Assembly: GCF_030247195.1 (NCBI RefSeq)
Contig: NC_080671.1
Location: 89,799,870 to 89,863,869, forward strand
From: Topomyia yanbarensis
Taxonomy: Eukaryota > Arthropoda > Insecta > Diptera > Culicidae
DNA length: 64,000 nt
Direction of reading: 5' to 3'
Shown: positions 34,834-47,929 of the stretch, piece by piece
Layout: every line of letters starts with the position of its first letter
How positions within the stretch are numbered: position 1 is the stretch's first letter
Notes under the pieces: generated by a model
The model's database searches: none
What the model saw: the letters and a program-made list of their open reading frames with translations, nothing else
Told to the model about the DNA's origin: nothing
Made by a program: the position numbers and the translations under genes

Positions 34834-36344
34834 TGGCGTCATCATAAAACTTTTCAATATTGTTCCAGGATATATCGAAAAACTCTGATTTCGACTAATA
34901 TATTATGCTAAGAATTACGGAACAAACGTATAAACGGCCGAGTAATTAGCAAAAGAGAAAGTAAACAAAGAGAAACTATCATTTGCACTTAGGACCATTT
35001 GACATGTTTGGCTAGTTTTGATCAGGGGTGAAATATGTCCCCATCTCATCAGTCTAAAATTGTGTGGTAATGATAATTTCCAATTCGTAACTTGTACTGT
35101 AACTTCACGCTACTAAGAAATATAGGGCAAACTCTTCTCTCTCACAGCTTCCTTAAGGCGACGCAATCATTGCATTTACTGTATGTGAGTTTGTTATCGT
35201 TTCAATTTGGCGCTCCCATCACAAACAGCCCTTCTATGTCGCTGCTACAAGCAATTCTGAGTGTCAAATGTGGATTGGTGAACCGGAGACAAAGAACAAC
35301 TTTACTGTAGTGATTTATCGTTTACTCCCGTTATTAGGGGATAAATTTTTGAAGACGAAGACCTTTTTATTCATCGCTCTAGGTCAGATATATTTATAGT
35401 TTCGATTATACCAGAAGTACCGGTATATATTTTATTCAGCACAGGTATTCCGGAAGAAGAAAGGGAAATTTATGTGTTATATCGGCACGTTCTTTTTGTG
35501 CCGATCGCTGAAGCAAACAGACTCGTATGTTCTGTTCCACAACAAAATTTTTTTTGAGCAAGTAAAAATGTACTCAAAAGTATTGAATATTTACGAAGCA
35601 AATTTCTTCTATTTTGTGATTTAACATTGAATGCCACCGAAATGTTCGCCAGAATTTTGTTTTGTTCAGTTTTCATAAAGATTATCCGTACCCAAACATG
35701 GTCAGTTGTCGGCACCCCATTTTTGCGGCAAATGCTGAATTTTCTATAACCTAATCAATGTGGGTATTTTCGGACACCATTTTGAAAACCAAAATTTTGA
35801 AAATTTACATGGAGAAAGCCCACCTGGTCATGTTTTCACCGCTGAATAGCACTGTTCATTAGATTGTCACGACTAGGGAGCAGGCATTGTAATTCTCTCT
35901 CACTCACACGAGAAAAAGCTTATCCGATGTCCAACTTTTCCGAGATAAGATGAGTCGCAAAATTCTCCGTCTCCACAAATAGCGTGAGAATGATTTTCCG
36001 GATTAAATTTATTTGACTTTTTCCTTCTCACCGGAGAAGGTGATAAAATTTTAATTTCGTGGAAATCAATTGAAACTTCATAAAATACACATAATTACAA
36101 AGAAAAGCGGCAAAGAAGTATGGTAGACTAGTTTTTTCGTGTTTTGCAATACCGACAGCAAAGCAGCGAATGCAAAGATGATACCGTGATAAACTCATTT
36201 ACTCATTCTCCGGCTGTTTTATTTATCCGGAGAATTATCACGTTGTATTTATTCGGAGAAGTTGTGTGAGTGTCAATAAATTTTCGTGTGAAAATGTGAG
36301 TTTTTATTTTCGCAGTAGCAAACTATCCGGGCGCATTTACTCAT

Positions 36345-36960
36345 ATGAGCGATAAATGCACGGTTTCCTTGTTTGTAAACTATCAAAATGTTCGAGGAAT
36401 GAGAACAAAAACTCAGGATTTCTTGCTGGTGCTCTCCTCTTGCGATTATGATGTTATTGTTCTCACAGAAACCTGGTTGCGCGCTGATACACATAACTCG
36501 GAACTTTTAATGAACTACACAATTTATCGTTGCGATCGCAATTCTTCCTCTAGTCAACTTCGTTGCGGGGGCGGTGTTCTTATCGCGCAAAAAATAATCT
36601 TACCGGCACTGTAATAAAAATGCCTGGTTTTGAATGCTTGGAATAAGTTATTGTGCGCATTTCACTACCAAAATGCTCTCTGTATATTTGTTGTATATAT
36701 CTGTGACCGAACAGCAGTCCAGTCCTATTCTCGTAACGTAAAAACGTGATTGTTCCAATTCACGAACTTGGGAACAAATATTTGTCCATGCATGAAAAAT
36801 TAACTGTAGCACTACTTCATAAGAAGTTTAATAATTTTTTGAATGATTTTAAATCGACTAGCAGTCTTCGACAAAATTGTTGGCAGTAAAGATATGCTTC
36901 CGATTCTTAATTGTAGTGATGCTCTAATACCTAAAGAGTCACCTAGTAGAAAAAATTGAA
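36345..36960 (+). pseudogene. Jockey/CR1-type non-LTR endonuclease fragment
   Basis: The frame 36345-36614 contains NYQNVRGMRTKTQDFLLVLS, DYDVIVLTETWL and CGGGVLIA, the opening blocks of an APE endonuclease in Jockey/CR1-group retrotransposons. After a stop at about 36612 the similarity continues in other frames (VIVRISLPKC, then HELGNKYLSMHEKL) to about 36960, with an internal loss. It lacks reverse transcriptase and is a dead fragment lying against the direction of the host gene. Confidence 0.7.
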
Positions 36961-37340
36961 TGAGTGACGGGGTTCAGCATAAGGGCCTCCTTCATCATTG
37001 TATCATTGTAGGGCCCCCTCCATCATAAGTTCATATAGCATAAAACACAGAAAGTGCTAAGCTAAGTTTTCGGTTGAGCGTCTTTTAATTACTGCCATCA
37101 AGTTCTGTAGTTCCTGGGGTCTTATTCAGGCTTCACTTGAAGATGGATCAATAGTCCTCGATTGGGCCGAGCGCAAGCGTGTTGGGAGAGTTCTTGTCCT
37201 TGGGCCCCCATAGAACCTTATAGGTGTTATACTACTACGTGTCCCCTTTTCCATAATGGCAGTATTCAAATCCGATCAAACTAGAGTGGAATAATCGTAT
37301 TGCTTCATGAAAAGTAGCAGACGTTTTTTCATGCACTCTT

Positions 37341-37700
37341 TCACATAAATTTCCTTATTGACAGGAACAGGAAGCCTGCCAAACCAGATATTTCTGTGTG
37401 AACTTCGACAGCTTCATATGCTTGAAAATATCGACCACTGTTCCTTCCGGTTGCCATTACATTGGTGACAGTTGATTTGGTCACTTTTAACGGTTTCGCT
37501 AACTTGGCGTGCAAGTAATTTTGATTCAGGCTATGCGCGAGCAAAATTTCTCTGTGTTGCTCCTTTTGTTTGGTTGACATTTTTATAACTGAAGAGCAAA
37601 TGTCAAATAGAAAAAGCATCTTTCTGTACGCAGGCAAATGAGGGATTTGCGTATTTGTTGAACATCGTGGAAAGAAATGCGTCAAGTTTAGGTCGACCAA
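37341..37700 (-). pseudogene. Transposase N-terminal DNA-binding fragment
   Basis: On the minus strand, MSTKQKEQHREILLAHSLNQ followed by KLAKPLKVTKSTVTNVM fits the helix-turn-helix start of a Tc1/mariner-type transposase. No catalytic Asp/Glu domain follows; the frame continues into unrelated residues. Assignment is from motif shape only. Confidence 0.45.
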
Positions 37701-38029
37701 ATTTGATCGCCATTTTTAAATGTCTGCGAAATTTTTAGTGGCTTTGAAAGAAGCCGATTTATCAATATTTCCATATTCATCAGGATGTCGGTATCGCATG
37801 GTTTTATTCCAATCTTTGTCTGGTTGCAACTAGAAATCGTTAAAGAAACACCACATTCGGCCAAGTCGGTGCGCTACAACATTGCCAGTCTCTGAAAATA
37901 CAACTTCTCATTTGTTCGATAGTGTTACTGACTTTTATTGTTTTCAGGGAAAACTGGTTCAGGCGATTTTTGCGAGTTCTTCATTTATATATTTGGTGCA
38001 ATATTATTGAAAAACTCATAATTAAAACT

Positions 38030-39750
38030 TTTCACAAATGGCGATAGAAAACAAAAAAAAGTAACAAGCGAGGAAAAACTAACAAATAGATGAAATGGAA
38101 CAAAACAAGAAAGCTACAAAATGAAACATAAAATAACGGAAAAAAAAATAATAATATGCAAATAGTCAAAAACCTACCTATTAGAAAAAAAATCTCAAAC
38201 GGAGAAACAACAGAAAATGGAAAAAAATAAGACAACGGAAAATTTAAAAAAAATGAACTACTTAACTATTTGAAGAAAGAGCGAAATTGAAACAATCAAA
38301 TTAAACTAAAGAAATGATGGAAATTAGATAAATATTAAAGAAATAGAAAAATATTACAAAACAGGTAAAATAATGAAAAGCGAGTAAGTAACAAAATGAA
38401 AAATAAAACTTCGTGAGCATTGAGAGCACAAAATTTGCAAAAGAAAGAAAAATGAATACATCAAAAAATATAAAAACATGACAACAATAAACAAATATTG
38501 AAATGAACAAAATAGATCCACTGAGTTAAACATGAAAATAAAAACTATACTAAATGCTTGAAATGTAAAAAAAAATAGTAGCAAATTTAAAAAATTAAAA
38601 GAATAAAAACAAGAAAATGGGAAAATGTTAAAAATATTTTAGAATAGAAGAAATAATAATGTACAAAAATGAAATAAAAATATAAAAAATAAAATAACTG
38701 CGAAAAATCTAAGAACGGCCTTTATTTTTTTTTTAAAGAAATAAAAATAAATGGGAACAATTGGATGGTATAGATTGAAGAATAAATAGAAAACAGGAAC
38801 ATGTGGAAATAGTCCAAAAACAGACAAAAGTGAAATCATAGAAAACATGTAGAATCAAAATGGTTTAGATGGGTAAAAATAAAAATCCTAGAAGAAAAAA
38901 AAACAGGAATATTACCACAAAGAAAAACAAGAGAAAACTTAAAAAATAATGGGTTAAATATAAATAAATCTACATAAAGTAAAAGTGTGAAAAAATTGAA
39001 ATTTGATGAAGTGTAAAACTGAAAACATTTAAAAAAACAAAGAGCATAGCAAAATAATAGGAAAAATATTCAAATGAAAGAAGTAACAAAATAGAAAATC
39101 TGGAATTCAAATTTTTTTAAATGAGTAAAAAAGGAAAATACTAAAGGAAATTGAACATACGAATTAACATAAATGGGAGAATATTGAAAAAATTCCATAC
39201 CAAAAAAAGCATATATTTCAAATCTGATAAATGGAGAACAGAAAATTTCACAACACAAAAAAATAAAACAAAAGAAATAGAATAAAATTTATTGCGCAAC
39301 GAAAGAAACCTAAAATGAAAAAAGCGGATAGAGAAATACTAACACAAGTTAATTGGAAGATATGAAAAAATACAAAGAAATAATAGAAAATAAAAGTTTA
39401 GTTAAATAAATTAAATAAATATAATGAAATCAGTTAAACAAACAAATACAAAAGAAACAAATAAAACGACAGATAAAATGGAAAAACCGTGAAAAGATGA
39501 AAATAATTAAAAAAGGGCAAATAAAATACAAAATGCAAGTGCAAAAACTGAGAAAGGTTTTAACAGGGATTGGATTGGTAAAAATAGAAAAACGAAAATG
39601 GGGCAAAATATACAAAAAAGTTAAATAAGATTGAATGCAGAAAATAGAAAGAATGCAAAACCTAGATGAAATAGAAAAAGAAACAGTAAAAGCGAATATG
39701 AAACTAGAGAAAAATGGGAAAATTTCTTTAAACTGAGAAAGTCAGTTAAA
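38030..39750. repeat. 1.7-kb A-rich, strand-asymmetric low-complexity tract
   Basis: The + strand is dominated by A-rich words such as AAAATGAAA, GAAAAA and AATAAAA, with few T runs. This gives long, meaningless Phe/Leu-rich open frames on the minus strand. In the minus-strand LRR transcript this would be a very U-rich intronic region. No repeat unit of constant length was found. Confidence 0.75.
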
Positions 39751-40239
39751 GATGACAAAAACTGTCGGGTTGGCATATTTAAATAAAAAATGTCAAGTGA
39801 ATAAGAAAAATTACTATAGATTGCTTTCTTCTTGGATTTTCATATTCTTTCTTGAATTTTTTCAGAATTCGTTTCACAAATCCTATTTGAACAATAGAGC
39901 ATTAATTGGTAAAATACGAATGAACATCATTTTCGAGAGCCCAGGACTTTCTACTTTAACCAGCTCAATTTTTTAAATAGTTAGTCAAAATCCATTAAAT
40001 ATTTGTTGTAAAATATGAAATAGAAAATTAATATCAGTTTTTTAATACACAAAATATTTTTTGAGTTCTAAGCTGCAAAGTTTTCTTTTGAATTGTCTTT
40101 CGTGAAGTATAAACTTTGTAATGTAATGTACGATTAACTTTATGATAGAAATTGGAGGACATTAAATCATACCAATATTGAAACTCTAATTGAATTTTCC
40201 AATAAATTCTTGTTGAACTAATATTTAACAGACTCATGC

Positions 40240-40410
40240 CTTCTGTTCAAATTCCGGGCCCCCTCCACAACTTCGGGCCCGTGGGAAAACGCCCCGCCCC
40301 CCCCCCCCTCCCCTCTCGGCGGCCCTGTTGATCGGTTTGGCTCAAAGTTGAACCGGGCACTGCTGGTGGGACTAGGAATCGACTCAGGTGGGAGGGGCAC
40401 GATTTGGTTT
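40240..40410. repeat. C-rich repeat fragment next to exon 7
   Basis: Includes GGGCCCCCTCC, a 13-C run near 40299-40312, and the segment shared with 30216-30345. It is much more GC-rich than the flanking intron and likely a dispersed element fragment. Confidence 0.4.
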
Positions 40411-40593
40411 TTCAAAAATCATTTTTGTGTGCGTGTTGTTTGAAAAATATAATAAATAAATATGAAAACCTGTTGATTTTCTATGCACTGGATTCGTTTT
40501 CAAGAATTGCTTTTGGTCTAGTAACTTAAAAGATTCGTTTCTTTTGCATACTAAAAACAGACAAAATGCATGTTATACACAGATCAAACTTAC

Positions 40594-40789
40594 CGACTGC
40601 CGGGACGATGCTGGTGCGTGTGGATGTGCGTTCCGTTCAGCTGCTCCCGCGAACGTGACCTCGGTCTCGTTCTCCGCGTGCTGGATGCTATACTGTGCGC
40701 CGGGCCGCCATGCACAATCGAACCGGCGTAGGATGCCCTCGACATTCGCTCCGAGGCGGCGGCCAGCGATTGACGGGATTGTCTGAGCT
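40594..40789 (-). CDS. LRR receptor exon 7: cytoplasmic tail
   Basis: The acceptor TTCTTACAG opens the exon at 40789 and the donor TCG|GTAAGT closes it at 40594; the 196 nt join in phase with exons 6 and 8. In that frame it reads LRQSRQSLAAASERMSRASY, a Gly/His linker, then RRTRPRSRSREQLNG and HIHTHQHRPGSR. The Ser/Arg-rich tail offers many possible phosphorylation sites. The other frame that is open across this region is not the one supported by the splice sites. Confidence 0.75.
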
Positions 40790-40853
40790 CTGTAAGAATT
40801 TCTTAAATAATTATTAGGATGAATGTTCCGGCAAGGTGATACTGGTAACCAAC

Positions 40854-41097
40854 CTGGTCGAGAGTTCACGAGGTTACTGGGGAACGCCGATCCGAGGTAG
40901 CCCCGCTGCGAGTGATTGGAGAAGCTGTGGTGCGACTGTCCGTCGGCAATGGACCGAGCCTTGCCCACCTTGCCACCGACGGCCGAAAAGTGCGACACGT
41001 GGCTTCGCAGATCGTCCGGAATGGCCTGGTTCTCCATCGGATAGATCCGCGGCCGGGGAATCGAACGGCCACTGTATGCGGAGACTTGATCCCAATC
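40854..41097 (-). CDS. LRR receptor exon 6: cytoplasmic tail
   Basis: The acceptor AAATAAAACAG opens the exon at 41097 in phase 0, and the donor ACCAG|GTTGGT closes it at 40854 with one base left over. The frame reads DWDQVSAYSGRSIPRPRIYP, MENQAIPDDLRSHVSHFSAV and RGYLGSAFPSNLVNSRP. No known domain; probably an intrinsically disordered signalling tail. The 64-bp intron to exon 7 is the smallest class seen in this gene. Confidence 0.75.
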
Positions 41098-42283
41098 CTG
41101 TTTTATTTCCCGCAGCAATTCCCAATTCCAAGGAAGGCATAAGAAAAGTGGGTCACGGCATTAGACACTCTAATGGAGCTAAATTGGGTGTTGTCAGTTG
41201 GGCTGACAGCCGAGAATAAACACCAATGCCGCCACCGTTCCAACTTGTCAGCAACTGAACCGCCACCGTAATGCAGTTGAACTTGTTAGTTTCGTTTCCC
41301 TCCGCAGGAAAAACGCCTTCCACCCAGCTATAACTAACCGACAACTTGTGTGCCTTTTGCAGAGTGAGACGTAGTTTACTTCATTTTTCTTGAAAACGAG
41401 CTTTCTTCCATTTTATCCTTTCCCTGTTGTTGCACAAAGGAAGCACACAGTTTTCCAGGTAATGAAGTGCAATAAACATGATGAGATAACGGCTCAATTA
41501 CATTCACAAAGTTGTGTGCACACGCCTGTTTGTGTCAAGTGACTGCAGCAGTACTTTAGACTTGCTAACATATACACATACGTCCCACGGGAAGTGGGGT
41601 TGGTTTTCCTTTCAACCGGGAAGAGTTTTTGTATTACTTCTTTTCACCCACGAACTTTGCGCGGGTGTGCCGTTATGAATTCCCATCCCAATTATAAAAG
41701 TTGATATGTGATGGCTTAGCAAAATTATTTTGAAACATATTTTAAAGTACCAAAATGTCAAGACGGTTATCAAAACTTCCTACCGGTTCATGTTTGTACA
41801 TTTATAATAGGTAAGCTTGGTTACTAATGCTACTAGAATCATAACTACCACCACCACCACCACCATCACCATGCTTCCTTCCTGATCCACATTATTCATG
41901 TAATGCCAGCCTGCACTTACAGCTCAAGTCGGTACACCGATGCTCACTCAGCCGTAGAGTAAACCAGGTGAATCGGAATGGGAGGAAAATTAGAATAATA
42001 ATTAGAGTGTAAATGCGAGTACAGCATTAACAACAACCGCGCTCGTATGGTGATGTAGATACTCGAATGGGTTTATGTTGCTCAAGAAAGTGCAACGCGA
42101 TTTCGCAATCAACGTGATTACAGTTAGGGATTGGTTTGTAACTTTCACGCACACGAAGCGACACGCTTTTCCGACTTTGAGAGGAAAACGGTACCGATTT
42201 GGCTGACTGAGTGGCATACGGAGTGGATCAGTAAGGAAGGCATTTCTTTTTTGCATCTAGTCTGGTAGTAGAACAAGCCGTGC

Positions 42284-42500
42284 ATGAGTCTTGGAGTGGA
42301 AACTTTTCTATTTTATTTTACTTTATTAACTACGATTCTACTAAATCAATTCCGAGATTACTGGGAAGCCGTGAAGTTTGCTGACGTCGGTAAGTCCGGA
42401 AATTGTTCTTACAGCCCGGCGGATCCGACCACAGGGAGATCGACAGAGAGTAAAGTTTTCCTCTACCCACATTGGCGACCGTCCTTCGGGGCTGAGGTTT
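42284..42500 (+). mobile_element. Possible LTR-element remnant with primer-binding-like site
   Basis: TGGCGACCGT at 42473-42482, preceded by CTCTACCCACAT, matches the first ten bases of the arginine-tRNA primer-binding site used by mdg1/412-type Gypsy elements. LTRs commonly end just before such a site. No second LTR, gag or pol was found, so this is only a candidate solo fragment. Confidence 0.25.
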
Positions 42501-44509
42501 CTCGCTTATTCCGCTCACTAGCGCCTGCAACTACTTTGGCTTTCATATATATAATCACATTAATCGCTTGAACTTCTCCGTCAGCACAAAACTATATGAT
42601 ACAGTTGGTAGTTTATTTTCATTTATTTAACGCTTAAACTTCTACTTGTCCCTACACTCCTAAAGCTGAAACTCGCCGACTATTTGGCTTTCCGGTCCTT
42701 TTATCCTTCTCCTCTCTGTGCATGGTTGGGTATGTTTGAGGGAGCAATATAATGCGATTATGCATGCAAGTCTCGTGCGCGCAATTACACGTTCTTATTT
42801 TCGCTAGAAGTCAACCAGGAATTTGCAACCCTTTTTATGCACTCCGATGGTGCCGTAGGATATGAATGAATTTAGTTTCATCAAGACCCTGCTTCAGCTG
42901 TTGCTATACAGTGTTGCTGGATGCGGTGAGTGGCACCAAAGCAAATAACTTTTCATTACGCTGCTGCTGCTACTGTTCCTCCGACTGGGAGGTGAGTGGA
43001 AAATTTATTCTTTTTCCCATCGCGTCAAAATTTTATGTGTGTGGCTACGTTGAGGACCCGGAATTCACACAGGTGTACCACACAAATTCATTACGCTCTT
43101 AATCCTCCACAGGAAATTTGACACGCAAAGCATCGTTCTGCATTTGTGCAGTAGACTATCAAGTTGATATGTTTTCCAGTCAGTGAGAAAATTTATGGCG
43201 ATTTTTACCCAGCAAATAAGAAACTGTTGGGGAGAGTTTTGCAATAAATCTAATTTTACGCAATGTAGGAAGCTGTGGTTAAAGTAGTTTCGGGTTTCGT
43301 GCTTTTTATGTTACTAGTAAATGTAAATAGTAAATTCACTTGAGATTATTATAATAGCTCTCGGAATTACAGTGACTGTTTTTGTGTTGAGAAGTTGTCT
43401 AACTAAGCAACATAGTTTTCCCAAAATTGGTCTAAACTATTATTTACAAAGAGCTATTTTCGCGTTAAAAATAATAACCGAAAATGACAATAAATACCTG
43501 AATAATTATATAAAAAACTAAAAATCCTAAATACAACAAAAATGTATTTAATTGATCCCCTTTTTGCAAAAATGGGTAATTCAAAAGTGTATGATTTTTT
43601 TCAGTTCCCTACAAGTTTTCCATACTAAACATGCGTATTCTAGGTGATCGTCTTTAGCGACATTCTGTTTTTGAACCCAACGGCGATGGTTATCATAATA
43701 TCTCGCGGCGTTTGCATATTATGTTTATAAAATTTACAATGAATCCTCCCATAGACTGAATAGATTGACGTATTGCAAACATGTGTCAGATTGAATAAAC
43801 TTAGTGCGCCAATTATCAACAATTATTACTAGTTTATTTATAAAGCTCCAACAGTGTCAACTAAGAAAATAGCAGTTCGTATCCTATTGAACATAATTGT
43901 GGCTTTTCATACTGATAGCCGTAGAAAAACTCTCCAACGGGTATTTAATTTTGGCCTTTATCAGCAACAACATCGACTGTGCATAGTTGCTAGGTTAACT
44001 TCCCTTCAGCGTTCCTGGAAAAAGACTCGATGTGTGGAGTTTCTGCGACATCCGAATCATCGTACTCTACATCGACAAAACAACACTTTGGATGTTTACT
44101 CTAAATGTTTTGTGCCATGGCCAGATATTCTAGGGATTTGAGGGAACTCACTCCTTTCTAGATCTGATCCATACTAGGGTTCTTAGTATCGATCCTTCAC
44201 CGAATTACCATCAGCCGAAGGTCTCAGCGAATCCCAGGCAAACAAAAATCTAACAAAAATAAAGCTGATCATCGGCGAAAAATCGGTGCATAGAGCGAAC
44301 GTTCCGCTGCGTAATGCGTACTGGGAAATTCGCCAGACTCTTCCCATGTTCCGTTCGCTATTTTAAACCCCCTCAATAATTTGAAACATAGCACGGGTTT
44401 CATAACCCTATGGATTTGGGGTTCCCTGTTTGGTGGGTTATTACACCGAAACAGGTAGTCCGTAGTGTAATTCTTAGCCGGTTGAAACACCTAACACATC
44501 CAATTCGGC

Positions 44510-44740
44510 TCGGTAATTTCCCAACAGCTGTATCGTCAGCAAATTTAGAAACTGATATCTCAGTAAAGTGAGATTAGTTCGCTGATTTTCGGTGAAATAT
44601 CTTCCGAGTCTCAGCACTTAAACGTCACTTTTACTGAGAACTGAACAAAAAATAATGTTTGCTGAATCTCAGCTGTTGAGATTTCGGCAAAAGATGCAAA
44701 AAAAGCTGAGATTCGGCAGAAAAAATTAAGTGTGTAGGAC
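44510..44740. mobile_element. Probable MITE fragment
   Basis: The block contains repeated, partly inverted CTGAGATTCGGCA / TGCTGAATCTCAG words and ends in AATTAAGTGTGTAGG, like the edge near 4147-4160. The adjoining 44760-44870 has repeated TTGCAATAATTGCAAG words. It has no coding content; borders are uncertain. Confidence 0.35.
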
Positions 44741-45102
44741 TGGAAACTACACCCAAAACAAAAATATCTTGCAATAATTGCAAGCGACAATCACTTGCAA
44801 ATAATGTTAGCATCGCTTGCAATTTTGCAGTAAAAGCTGCTAGCAATTGCTGCAAGCATATAAAATCACTTCATCTCTCGCTATACGTACATTCGTTTCT
44901 ACGACACACTGTCAAAGGATTACCAACACATTCACCTGCCTATGCTGGGCGTTATAGCAACGCACTAGGAGACAGGAGTTTTTATTTTCCGTCTACTTTT
45001 TATTCATTCCTCATCAACTTCATCAAACGCATTACACACATTACACACGAGACGGCATCAAATTGCGGATGTACGAGTTTTAACACTATCTACATATACC
45101 AA

Positions 45103-45170
45103 GATAGAGCAGTGGCTGTAGTCAGTGCTGCGATGCGCAAGGTCGTGAGTTCGAATCTGGGTGTGCGTCC
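45103..45170 (+). repeat. tRNA-derived sequence (SINE head or tRNA relic)
   Basis: A box-A-like AGAGCAGTGG and a perfect box B GTTCGAATC (in GAGTTCGAATCTGGG) are spaced as in a tRNA. The acceptor stem does not pair well and the downstream sequence is a T-run, so it is read as a tRNA-derived repeat rather than a working tRNA gene. Confidence 0.45.
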
Positions 45171-45683
45171 TTTACTTTTTTCATTAATCGTGAAATCATC
45201 AAAGTGTTTATATACGACTTTTATCCACTCATAACTATCTGATGGCATGGTTAGATGGTGTTGATTAGTGATCTGCTCGTGCGGGGCTCATTTTCAAAGC
45301 CCAGTAGTCTTTTTTATCTAACGTATATTGGTCACCAATACACATACATCGCTAATACATAGGCGAAATTCGTTTTTTTCTGTTTCTTACATTACATGCA
45401 AGGAAGCTTCTTGAAATTTTTGCACATTACCAGAACGCTTGCAATTTTCGCTCGTATTTATTGCATTAATGTAAGCGAATCTTACCGGGTACGTTTTGGG
45501 TGTATATACTCTTCAGTAACCAACGTCACCATGTTCTATGCTGTACGTTTAATTAATCGCTTGATACAATTAATAAATTGTTTCTTGCCATTAATCGATT
45601 ACAATTACCGACTAGGTAAAATATATTTGCTATTAATCAATCAATTGAAAAAATGGCATAATTTGGCTGATCTATTTATGGTA

Positions 45684-46778
45684 GGGGAATTGTGGGAAAA
45701 ACCGACACTGTGGGTAAACCGACACCCTACAACTTTTCCTAGAATTCAAATTTTTATTTATTTTATAATGACACTTTATTATTAGTATGATTATGTAGAG
45801 CATTTGAAGACAAATTGGATTTATGTTAGTACGCCGAATGCCATAAAAATTAACAAAAAAATTTTGTTGGCAGATTTTAATTGTAAAATTTTGTTGGCAG
45901 ATTTTCAGGTTTTTACCGAACAAAAGCTTTTCAAATCATCACATTTTTCAGTACCTATTATTATCGGCCTTTCCTATGATCAACTGGGCGCATTGAAGAC
46001 GAGTTTGAGAAATTCAATATTTTTAATTGCTTTTAAAAAAAATATGCGCTGTTAGGGTAAACCCAACACGCTGTTAAGATGGTTGTGTTTACATGCGATT
46101 CATTACAAAAGGCTGAGGATCTTTGTGACACTTTAATTACGCTATTAGCACACTATAGTAATAGCAGAAATACACAGAAATACTTTTATTGCATTTATTT
46201 CTTATAAGTTTCTTCAAAATTCAAAAATTGAAATTTTTGCTTATCAGATTTTATCGAAGATTTTGCTATTTCTGCTAAAAGCTCATCAAATCGAAGTTCT
46301 AGTGTTCTCTTGGTTTGTCATAGACGAACTTTATCACAATGAAACAATGATCTTTCGATCCGGTCGATCGTTGATGATCAGAGTCCGAAAAATCAAGTCT
46401 GAAAAAGGTAGTTTTATTAAGAAGTGTGTGTCACTTATAAGTGAATGAATTCGATTAGCAGAATGTAGAACGCTCGCAAATCTTCTCTTATGAAATAAAA
46501 TGACACTGAAGGTTGCAATGATGTGCGTAAGGATTATTTGGAAATACCTTTATCAAGAAATAATCCTAAATAAGAGCATAAAATAGTCTTGTTTATAGCA
46601 CTACGCTTTTGAACTCTTTTCCCCTCACTACATGATGAAGCTACAAAATGCACATATTTGCATCACACATATTCACACTTTATTACTCACGCACATATCA
46701 CATTTTTAATAAAAAAGTGGAGAGAAAATAAATTAAAGGATCTTACCCCTATGGGGTATCGGTTTTACCCGCAGTGCC
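45684..46778. mobile_element. 1.1-kb TA-flanked DNA element relic
   Basis: The left end GGGGAATTGTGGGAAAAACC and the reverse complement of the right end, GGCACTGCGGGTAAAACCGA, share the TGYGGGTAAAACCGA core, with TA at 45682-45683 and 46779-46780. A second GTGGGTAAACCGACACC copy sits just inside the left end. Inside, short frames have no transposase signature. Non-autonomous or decayed. Confidence 0.5.
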
Positions 46779-47929
46779 TACAAAAAGTCACTTTGTTCTC
46801 CAAGTTTTGCAACCAATGAAATTAATTTTTTTGAAGCGCTAACAAAATTAGGCCTTGTTAAGAATTTTCTGAAGAAGAATTCTACGTAGAAATTAGAATT
46901 TTATTGGTTTTGTGGCAACCCAGAAAAAGTGTGCCAATAATCTTATCTAAACAATATTTAGGTTTAATGTGCCTGAATCGATTAAAGGCAAAACAAATAA
47001 AATTAATTATCAAATTACAATGCTATTAACGTGCAAACTTAGTGCATGTTTCTGCAGAACGTTTTACCTTCTATAGGTTTTTCAATGTAAAATTGAAAAA
47101 AATGCATCCCCGGTATAACGTTTTGTTTTATAATTTTGAACACTTTTGTTTTAAAATTCTAATCGGTGTACAACGTCGTTTTATTTGTTGCATAATTTAA
47201 AACACGTTTAGAACTGAGAACTTAAATACAAATACAGCCCAGATACTCAGAAAGGATAAACTGGGGAAAAGTAATTTTGAGTTCAGTAACGTTTAAAACA
47301 CGACGGGCATGAATCTTAGACTAAAAAGAACACCCAGTTTGCTCCTGGGGAGGGTAAGTTCTAGTTTTAGAATTTTCAGTTTTATATTACTGTCAACATT
47401 ATGGTTCTAGGATTGAACCACTTCTGAACGAATCCTTAGGTCATTACTTGGCTCGACATTATTTTCCCCAGTCGATCGAAACTGAGTATATGTGTTGAAA
47501 ACAAATCTCAGTTCTGAAGGTGTTTCAAATGAAATAACAAAGAGAATGCGTATACTTGTTTTTAAGTTAGAAACAAAAATGTGATTATTTCCGTAACAAT
47601 TCAGATTTAAAATTCCTATATAATATTCTACGCTGCTGAAGGAATTTGATTGGAATGAAATATTAATTCTTGTAAACTTATGAGAAAAAAAATACAATCG
47701 GGGCATTCTCTTGGTCACGAAGCACGAAGTTGAGTCCGCCCGTGCTTTATAACTACCTACAGAAGCATGTTGTCAGATGCATGAGTAATAAAAAACGCAT
47801 CACGTATATCCAAAATATGATACGTGTGTGCCAATAGGCTAATGACCCAAGGTACCTACAAACCGCCAAAACATTTCCACATGAAAATTACCAGCCCAAC
47901 GTACACCCAAGCATAAATAATATGATATA

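Larger units (their letters stand above)
27062..40593 (-). other. Intron 7 of LRR receptor (13.5 kb)
   Basis: Bounded by donor TCG|GTAAGT (40594/40593) and acceptor CCCCAG (27062). No extra exon of the gene was recognised. The intron is filled with transposons and low-complexity arrays listed separately. Stretches not covered by those entries (27062-27748, 35000-36340, 36960-37340, 39760-40230) are AT-rich with nothing recognisable. Confidence 0.65.

Noticed and set aside
38030..39620. Several Phe/Leu-rich open frames resembling membrane proteins on the minus strand
   Set aside because: Produced by the A-rich low-complexity tract; no constant domain or codon structure.
40573..40853. Continuous reading of exons 6 and 7 through the 64-bp gap in one frame
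   Set aside because: The donor ACCAG|GTTGGT and acceptor TTCTTACAG with matching phases give a better protein (SREQLNGTHIHTH) and make the total length exactly 906 codons.
42361..42420. Tiny intron at GTAAGTCCGG...TTCTTACAG
   Set aside because: Only about 29 nt, below the minimum intron size in insects, and not linked to any coding sequence.
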